In this document: piece by piece, positions 56,627-64,000 of the stretch
Layout: every line of letters starts with the position of its first letter
Position numbering within the stretch: the first letter of the stretch is position 1
NCBI GenBank assembly: GCA_026119855.1
Contig: JAOWBW010000487.1
Span: 434,001-498,000 of the forward strand
Origin: Campanula takesimana
Taxonomy: Eukaryota; Streptophyta; Magnoliopsida; Asterales; Campanulaceae
Length of the DNA: 64,000 nt
Reading direction: 5' to 3'
Translations under genes and position numbers: made by a program
The notes under the pieces: generated by a model
Seen by the model: the letters and a program-made list of their open reading frames with translations, nothing else
What the model was told of the DNA's origin: nothing
Databases searched by the model: none

Positions 56627-57777
56627 TATTAGTACCCGACCTGAAAATGAGTTTATTAGGACTTTCCCAAAAATACAAGGACTTTATAGGAATTAGAAAC
56701 CTTGCAAAGACTTGTCCCGGATTCCCAAAATATCTCATTTATGGCAAAATCTATCAAAATAGGTAACAATTGGTTTCCTTAAAAACATGCAGAAACCCTA
56801 GCTTAAGAATCAAGTCAGCCGGCATCCTTGGCCACGCGGCCAACATTGCTACGCGTTGATCTTGGCCACGCGGCCACTATTGTCACCGGCTTCAACAATG
56901 GCCAGGCGGCCAACCTTGCTCCGGATGATCTGGACCATCAGATCTTCCCCCCAGTTTACTATATAAACCAATCCCATGCTATTGGTTTAAGGATCCGATT
57001 TTGAGAGCTCTAAGTCCGAGTTTTGGAGTTCTTAAACACTATTTTTCTCTCTAATTAACATTAAAACACTCAAGAAGATCCAAGGTTTATTTCTTGCCAA
57101 CATAGGTAAGTTTTCTAACTTTTTCTTCGTGTTCTTGCATTATTTTCAATGTAGATCTTTTATATTCATGTTCGTACATGTTTATTCATAAGTTTCTTCA
57201 TATGTTTTGCATGCTCATTCATATGTTCATAATATGTTCTTCGCATGTTCTTCGTGTTCATAGATTAAAACCTTATTTATGCTATATTTAGGGTTGTGAT
57301 CTTCATAATTACATGTTATTTCATAGCCGATGATGATCGAGGGTTCATCAACCCGAGGATGATCTAGGAACTATTTCTAAACCCTAATATTTAGGTAATT
57401 CCCCCCTCGTTATGCATGATCCCGATTCTTCTGTCTATTCTAATTCTCTGCGAACTACGCTGACCTGAGCTTCTCACATTGAGAGGAACGTAGGCAATCT
57501 TCGGATCCGGTCTCAATCACTAACACACTACTAACACATTCATCATGATAGAAAGACCGATCAATTCGGGCAATAGGAGTGATAACGTTCAATATTCTTC
57601 TCTTGTTGTAATTTGACCCCCGAACCCACTAAAAATGCTTTTTTCAATGTTTTGGCTTTAATTAAAACGGCGTGGCGACTCTCATAATTTTAATGTCGTT
57701 AAGAATATTCCCTTTGTAAATAAAAATAATCACAAGATACTTCCCATGCGTCGCTTCATCGGAAAGGGGTATTCACA
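56627..57777 (+). repeat. Tat/Ogre-lineage 5' LTR
   Basis: 1151 bp, TATTAGTACCC...GGGTATTCACA. The end complements as TGTGAATACCCC, so the start has probably mutated from TG to TA. It contains GC palindromes (56829-56912). It is inserted in the Copia-5 LTR. Confidence 0.8.
56829..56912 (+). promoter_or_regulatory. GC palindromes in the Ogre LTR
   Basis: TGGCCACGCGGCCA at 56829 and 56863 and TGGCCAGGCGGCCA at 56899, spaced 34 and 36 bp. Weaker ACGCG/ACCGG cores lie between (56851, 56885), giving an underlying pitch of about 17-19 bp. Same style of motif as the other families but a different pitch. Confidence 0.5.
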
Positions 57778-57778
57778 G

Positions 57779-57797
57779 TGGCGACTCCGCTGGGGAC
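57779..57797 (+). other. Primer binding site, tRNA-Arg type
   Basis: TGGCGACTCCGCTGGGGAC one base after the LTR. This is the PBS type characteristic of Ogre/Tat retrotransposons, and different from every other element here. Confidence 0.88.
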
Positions 57798-57854
57798 TGC
57801 TTTGAAACTTTTTTCAAACTTAGTGGGTCTAACTTTCGTTCACATCATGATGCT

Positions 57855-58108
57855 TGCCATGTTTACACATGCACACACCTGCCATGTTTACACATGCACA
57901 CACATGCCATGTTTACACATGCACACACATGCCATGTTACACATGCACACACCTGCCATGCTTACACATGCACACACCTGCCATGTTTACACATGCACAC
58001 ACCTGCCATGTTTACACATGCACACACCTGCCATGTTTATACATGCACCTCACATACTTGCCATGTTTACACATGCACACACTTGCCATGTTCACACATT
58101 CACCCGCG
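57855..58108 (+). repeat. 25-bp tandem array in the Ogre leader
   Basis: Ten copies of TGCCATGTTTACACATGCAC ACACC start at 57855, 57880, 57905, 57930, 57954, 57979, 58004, 58029, 58059 and 58084. Because 25 is not a multiple of 3, all plus frames read through as Cys/His/Thr-rich repeats; these are not genes. The leader from 58109 to about 58960 holds nothing I can identify. Confidence 0.95.
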
Positions 58109-59129
58109 CACCCCGCAATGTTAATATTTACTTTGTTGATACTTGTACTTTGTATATACCTTGTATCCTTGTACCCCTGTTATCTTCAGTATTAGGGTCA
58201 AACAAAACTCTGCTATGCTCCCTTGTACATGGCTCTCTCTCCCTCTCTCATGCATTGCATTGCATCATCCTAACATCAAAAACTTATCTCTTTTCTCCCT
58301 AAAAAGAATTAGTTTCTTACCACACACTACCACAGTCCGTGTCAGCACTGCACAGGTCCCCATTACCCGGAGTATTCGATGTGCAGGAATTTGTGTGCTA
58401 CTGCCGCACTCTTTTCGAGTCACTCGTCTATTCCACTCACCGTATACGGTGGGAACCTTTTACCTAACCCGTGTCAACACACACTAGTATAGGTAACACA
58501 CCTAGGTTTTGACCGGTTGGTTTGGCTAGCTTTTCTTAATAGTCAATTAACGTGCTGTCTATGTCGAGTCATCCCCAAGTCAATGATGAATCGAGATCTT
58601 TGAGAGAAAGTGCACAAAAAAGTGATTTCCCTACAAGGGACGTGCCATGGTGAGATGAGTGTTTATTGTCAAGATCTCCGCTCATCATTAACTTGCGTAG
58701 GATGCAACATAGACATCACGTTAAATGCCTTTGAGGGAGGGTTAGTCGTAGGATCCGATGGTTGGTGGAAACCGCTTGCCCTATAGGACCCTCGCCCAAA
58801 TTGTCCGTTTGGGGGTGTGCAATACAGGTGAAAAACGAGGGGTCTATAGACGTAATGATGGCCTCCACTGATCGTAGTCTTCTAACTAGTTGCGAAAAAG
58901 GGGTACCCCTTCCAACCAATTAGGATGTAAATAATGTATGTTTTTGTAAATTAAAATATACTTTGCATGAGCCTTCCCCCTCTCCTAAAAACTTCATTGC
59001 CCTTCAACCTTTCAGCAAAGCAAGTTTTGATCCGTTCGGGTGGTCGACTACAACGTGAAGCTTCTACTCCGTCCACGTTCTCAGTCTTGTCATCAGCAAT
59101 GTCAACTCCCGCTTCAGCTTCAGCCTCTG

Positions 59130-60597
59130 CTCCTCTGCTAGTGCCGCCGAGCTCAACACTGAGGCTACTCTCAATGGTATTCCCCCAAGCCTCCAGAACT
59201 TCCTCGCCGGTCTCGAAGCCAAGATCAAGAATCTCGAGGAAAGCAACAAGATGTTGGAAGACCAGAACCAACAGTTGAAGGGCCACATTCAACAAAAGGG
59301 AACTAAGCTTGTACCCGATGGTGAGAATTTCATTTATGTCGAGGATGAAGAGGTCAATACCAACTGTCCCCCCAACACCAATGCTACTGCCTTCCCATTC
59401 CCAAGCTACCGCAATGTTCCACCTCCTTCTCTCTACACCCAACAAGGTTTCACTACCATGAGCAAGAACAAGGCTGTCTATGAACCTTCCCCTGAACTGC
59501 TTGGTGGCTACCTCTCCGCTAACAAACTACCCGCACCCTCGTTGCCTCTGAGTATTGGGATGGCCGCTGCTACTGATTCCACTACTCCTCCCGTCATTCT
59601 GTCAGAAACTATCCCCGACATCTCCAATCACCCTGTGGTTATGGCCATGCAAGAGCAAATGCGAAAGTTGATCGAGACCGTGGATAAGCAAAGTGCACCG
59701 ACTACCAAGACAATCAACCCTAGCCAAGTGGGGGCTCTCCCAAGGATTTCAAGATGCCCAAGGTGGCAATGTTTCATGGTGACTCGTGTCCCAAGACTCA
59801 TTTGGATAGTTATGTGTGTTGGCCATGAGGGCTCGTGACTGCACCAACGAACAAATGGCTCGCGTATTTCATAGCACTTTGGATGGTATAGCTCTGCGTT
59901 GGTTTTGGGGCTAGAACCAAGCGAGAGGCAAACGTGGGATCAAATCAGTGCCATTTTCTGCGAGAAGTATCAAGCTAACTTGGATTGGCATGTGAATCGA
60001 ACCGACCTTGAGAACACTATGCAAAAGCCCGGCGAGGCTATTTATGATTTTTACAAGAGGTGGAATCATCGGTTGTGTGAGGTCCAATACCCACCAAAAG
60101 CGAAGGAACAGAAATAGATTTTCTACAAGTGCTTGCTACCGGAGATGAAAGAAGCTATAGGTAATGGTTACTTCCCTGATTTGTGGGAAATGGTTGACGC
60201 CGGAGTAAGGTACGAAGCAGGGTTCACCGGGATTGTGCCGCCAAAGGAAAGTCCAAAGACCAACAACAACAACTCCTTTCGCTACAAGGCTCCTACTGCG
60301 TCTGCGCCTCCTAGGGGTGGAAAGGAGACCGTCGGCCAAGTGAATATGGTCCAAAAAGAGGTCCGGCTAGATGTCCAAGCCGTAACAAGGAACGGGGCTC
60401 CGCCGCAAAGAGAGAGGGAACACTTTGACGATTTTGGAATGCCTATGGGGAAAGTCTTTGACGTGTTAGTCAAGAGAGGTCTTATCAAGCCTTTGGAGAA
60501 TTACCAGCCCGCCTACCCAAGAACTGATTTGGACGCCTCCAAGTTCTGCAAGTATCACAAGCACATCGGCACACAACGGATGGTTGTATTCAATTGA
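59130..60597 (+). pseudogene. Ogre-type gag, frameshifted
   Basis: A coiled-coil-like N-part (LNGIPPSLQNFLAGLEAKIK, NLEESNKMLEDQNQQLKG) leads through a Pro/Ser-rich middle into the capsid region. The gag core is spread over several frames: ARVFHSTLDGIALRWFW, DQISAIFCEKYQANLDW, then EAIYDFYKRWNHRL and LLPEMKEAIGNGYFPDLWEM. Breaks occur near 59.75, 59.83-59.9 and 60.117 kb (TAG). A KFCKYHK motif near the end starts the Cys/His region. Domain order matches Tat-lineage gag. Confidence 0.75.
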
Positions 60598-62228
60598 AGC
60601 GCGTAGTACAAGGGTTGATCAATGACAAGAAGATTGAGAAGCCGAAGGGTCCTAATGTGGTGAATAACCCTCTTCCTAACAATGGGGGTGGGGTGAATAT
60701 GGTGCAAACATGCGAGATTAGTATCCTAGAGCTCATGGATGCCTTTGACAAGATAGGGCTCACGATGGTGGATATCTTCATGGCATTGGTGACGTTAGAA
60801 ATGCTCGAGCCATTAGAAGGACACCTTCCCCGCCTTGGTTGCGATTTGTCGAAGTTTTGCCACTACCACAAGTGCACCGGTCACACTACCGAAGAATGTT
60901 TTGAACTCAAGAAAGCCGTGCAAGAGCTCATCCACAAGGGAGTAGTCGAAGACCCTAGGGATTATGTAGCTAGCAATGTACTCATGGTAGAACTTAGTGA
61001 GATCACTGATCCGGCCGAGCCTGTTGTGGCGGACTGTGATAAGATGGGTTGTATTTCAATGACTAATAATAAAGAATCTTCTTGCTACTTGTTGTCTTTA
61101 GAAGAACTAGTGAGTGAAGTCGAATCTCTAGAGGAAGAGAGTCCCAAGCCCTCTCAACCTCTTTCTTGGGCCGAAATCTTCGAGGAGGCCGAAAAGACCG
61201 AAGTTTCGCCCCCTTGTCATGACTCGCCATTGTCTTTGGAGGAGCTACGCGCAGAAGTTTGTCTCCTTACAAGATCCGGTCAAGTGTACCAATCCGACCC
61301 GAAGGGTGCAAAGAAAGTCTTTGGGAAGGAACCCGAGCAAGCCGACCTAGACAAAGAAGACCCTATTCTCACTCAACTGAAACAAACCCAAGCCCATATT
61401 TCACTATGGTCCCTACTCACCTCCTCCCTAGCCCATCGCCTCATGCTCGAGCAAAACCTCGCCGCCACCATGGTACCATCCACTATTACCCCGGAAGACG
61501 TCACCCACATGATTGGTAATATCCACTATGGAAACATCATCACTTTCTCGGAGCTAGACAAGCCAGTGTTCGGAGTTGATCATAATGAGCCTTTATACAT
61601 CACTGTCGAAGTAAATGGCAAGAAGATTCCCCGTGTATTCATTGATAATGGTTCTGCTATTAATATCCTGCCTTCAAGGATGATGGATGTGGTCGGCGTT
61701 CATGGTGTTGATTTACGCCCATCCAAGCAAACCATCAAAGTTTATGACTCTACATGCCGCACCGTGATAGGCGAAGCCACCTTACCCATTACCATCGGAA
61801 CAAAGATCCTACCAACCGACTTCCACGTCATAGACATCCCCGCGACCTTCTCACTCCTCCTTGGCCGACCGTGGTTACATCAGTCGGGCGCTGTCCCATC
61901 TTCCCTGCACCAGTGTGTGAAGTTTCAATCTGGTAATGAAGTGACCACCATCTACAGTGATCTTGTAACTGCCCAAGGGACGGACACCAAGGGCGTTCCT
62001 GTCTTGCAGATTCAGCATGGGGAAGAGAGCCGACTCTTCAATGGCTTCGAAATAGTCGCTCAAGCACAGATCTGCACCATCGACCTCACCAAAACAACGG
62101 ACAAAGTGGCACCTGTTGTCAAGATACTGCGTAACATGGGTTTTATACCGGGGCTGGGACTAGGTAAGAACTTGCAAGGCCCCACAGAATTGGTTGAAGA
62201 GTTAATCATCGAGGGTTGTTCGGTCTAG
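60594..62228 (+). pseudogene. Ogre-type gag end, protease and G-patch
   Basis: 544-codon frame. A Cys/His motif KFCHYHKCTGHTTEECFELK near residue 90; an acidic linker; then the protease with VFIDNGSAINILP and LLLGRPWLH near residues 350-430. Close to the end, RNMGFIPGLGLGKNLQGP is a G-patch-like, Gly-rich segment. The protease would release gag and pol products; G-patch modules bind RNA or helicases. The frame overlaps the next one by a few bases. Confidence 0.8.
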
Positions 62229-63559
62229 GATACACCCTTACTCTTGAAGACAAGATGGAGCAACAAAGGATGGATTTGCTTAGAAAGATGAAGCTTCCCT
62301 ACAAAAAGCCTGAAATGCGGCCATACCGCCTGTCCCTGAATAGCTACTTCGTCAGGGAAGGCGAGGAGTTTTCGTGTTTTGAGTTCGCAGAGCCATGGAT
62401 TGACCACGCCGGGAAATTGCAGAAAGGGTTCGAGATTTTCAGAGATGTGGAATTCGATCGGTCCAACATGAAGCTGACTTACATGGAATATGACAAAGCC
62501 ACGGGCAGAGTTAGAACCATCAGGCATGAGTACTCCACCAAGGTTGCAGATGACTTGGCAGATCAACTTGAAGCCGCAACCCTTGACAAGCCAGCAGTAG
62601 AAGCCGCAGAAACTCCAAGTTTGACTGAGACGTGGGACGGCCAATATCTGCTTCAACATCTGGGTAATCTGGGGCTACACGAAGACATGGTTGCCGTCAT
62701 CGGGGACGATTCTGAAAATAAGGTGGACCCAAGGACATTGGTGGTAGCCATGGGGGACAAGCTCAAGAATTGGTGCATCATTGGGGGACCTATAGCTACT
62801 CCGGAATTTATGATGGGAACACTGGGGCTTACTCCTTCTCCTGTCGCCACTCCCGCAGCATTTCCTGTCACTCGCCCAAAATCCCCATCCCCAGAGTCTA
62901 GTGTTTTACATTTTGAATTTGAGTCTTCCTCTAAGTCTGACGACCTTACGTCCGAAGACTGTGATCTTGTTGTAAACGCTATTTTCCCTTTTGCCATCAA
63001 TGAAACCCTCGACCTTTCTGAGTATCCCTCCATAGTCACTCTTTTAACTGATAAATTGGCTAATAATCAAACTAATGATATACACTTAGTTAATAATGAT
63101 TCATTAGAAGAGGCAGACACAGACACATTAAATGACGAATACATTAAAGAAATCTCAGAACAGGTTATTAATCAAAAAGAATCTCGAGCCCAAGCTGCCG
63201 ATGAGGTGTTAACATGCGTGAATTTGGGGACCGAAGCCGAGCCTAAGGAAATGCAGATTGGAATCTTCTTCAGCGGAGCCGAAAGGGAAGCACTGATTGA
63301 GCTACTCAAAGAATATGTGGATGTGTTCGCATGGTCTTATAAGGACATGCCGGGGCTCGACAACTCGATCGTAGAGCACAGGATCCCGACAGCACCAGAC
63401 GCTAAGCTAGTCAAGCAGAAGCTGCGTCGCATTAAGCCGGAATGGTCTTTGCAAGTGAAGGAAGAGATCGAGAAGCTACTCCGTGTAGGGTTTCATCAGG
63501 GTGATCGAGTATCCAACTTGGTTATCAAATCTGGTGACTGTCAAGAAATCCAACGGTAA
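62216..63559 (+). pseudogene. Ogre-type pol linker and RT N-terminus
   Basis: 447-codon frame, mostly an acidic linker with no recognised domain, ending in the RT lead-in: EYVDVFAWSYKDMPGLDNSI and VEHRIPTAPDAKLVKQKLRR (the AWSY.DMPGLD pattern that precedes RT in Tat elements). A frameshift near 63.53 kb separates it from the RT palm. Confidence 0.8.
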
Positions 63560-64000
63560 AGTCAGAGTATGTGTGGATTTTCGGGATCTCAACAAAGCTC
63601 GCCAAAGGATGACTTCCCCCTTACCAAATATCGACATGTTGGTGGATGCGACCGCCCACTATGAGGTCAAGTCATTTGTGGATGGGTTTGCCGGCTATAA
63701 CCAAATCAAGATGGCCGAGGAGGACCAAGAAAAAACAGCTTTCACCACCCCATGGGGGACTTTTTGCTATACTGTCATGCCATTTGGGCTGAAGAACGCT
63801 GGGGCTACCTACCAACGGGCAGTTACGACTTTATTCCATGATATGATCCACAAGGAGATTGAGGTGTACGTGGATGACATGATTATTCATTCAAAAGGGT
63901 CTGGGGGCCAACACTTGATAGATCTCAGAAAATTCTTCAACAGGTTGAGAGAGCACGCCATGCGTTTGAACCCGGCAAAATGCACCTTTGGAGTTCGTAG
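63530..64000 (+). pseudogene. Ogre-type reverse transcriptase, cut by the window edge
   Basis: RT motifs in a new frame: VRVCVDFRDLNKA, GFAGYNQIKMA, TAFTTPWGTFCY, VMPFGLKNAGATYQRA and the catalytic YVDDM (about 63868-63882). The combination is typical of the Tat/Ogre branch of Ty3/gypsy. The end of RT, RNase H and integrase lie beyond 64000. Confidence 0.88.

Noticed and set aside
57855..58108. Regular 25-bp repeats as a CRISPR-like array
   Set aside because: Units are head-to-tail without spacers, in a eukaryotic retrotransposon leader.
57778..58302. 174-codon Cys/His-rich frame that looks like a repeat protein
   Set aside because: It is the 25-bp tandem array read in three frames; all three plus frames are open for the same reason.

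Overview
This is nuclear DNA from a flowering plant, most likely a eudicot. It contains one intron-rich host gene closely resembling Arabidopsis UBP3/UBP4, set among nested LTR retrotransposons, an endogenous pararetrovirus, Stowaway and hAT MITEs and AT microsatellites. I cannot name the species.

Layout. 1-1773: partial minus-strand Gypsy-type LTR plus leader. 1774-1970 and 10184-13564: a minus-strand SIRE-like Copia element (Copia-2), split by a complete plus-strand Copia element (Copia-1, 1971-10183, TSD CTTAC). Copia-2 itself sits in a Mutator-type transposase gene whose surviving 3' part (13566-15058) fuses a SWIM zinc finger, an Arg-Gly tract and an OTU protease domain. An array of short inverted repeats follows (15137-15299). 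15795-24373: the ubiquitin-specific protease gene, six exons, with a hAT MITE, nested Stowaways and a Helitron-like end in its introns. 24374-29800: a LINE RNase H fragment and several elements bordering (TA)n tracts. 29820-33031 and 50435-54390: one minus-strand endogenous caulimovirid, split by a Tekay-type chromovirus (33032-50434, TSD AATCT). The chromovirus 3' LTR is in turn split by a nearly intact Copia element (Copia-3, 40032-48580, TSD TCCCT). 54391-55857: 3' end of another minus-strand Copia (Copia-4). 55858-56626: truncated LTR related to Copia-3 (Copia-5). 56627-64000: 5' LTR, gag, protease and the start of RT of a Tat/Ogre-lineage Gypsy with a tRNA-Arg-type PBS.

How it fits together. 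Apart from the host protease gene, nearly everything is mobile DNA, and the nesting gives an order of events: pararetrovirus, then Tekay, then Copia-3; and MULE, then Copia-2, then Copia-1. By-eye LTR comparison gives about 0.5% divergence for Copia-1, about 0.8% for Copia-3 and about 1% for Tekay, so these insertions are recent.

The most unusual signal is shared by otherwise unrelated LTR families. Four of them (Copia-1/3, Copia-4, Tekay, Gypsy-1) carry 12-14-bp CpG-rich, mostly palindromic half-sites at a 20-23-bp pitch, grouped into blocks 49-51 bp apart. In Copia-1 and Copia-3 the half-sites strictly alternate between an A form and a G form, always exactly 22 bp apart, in both the LTR and the leader.
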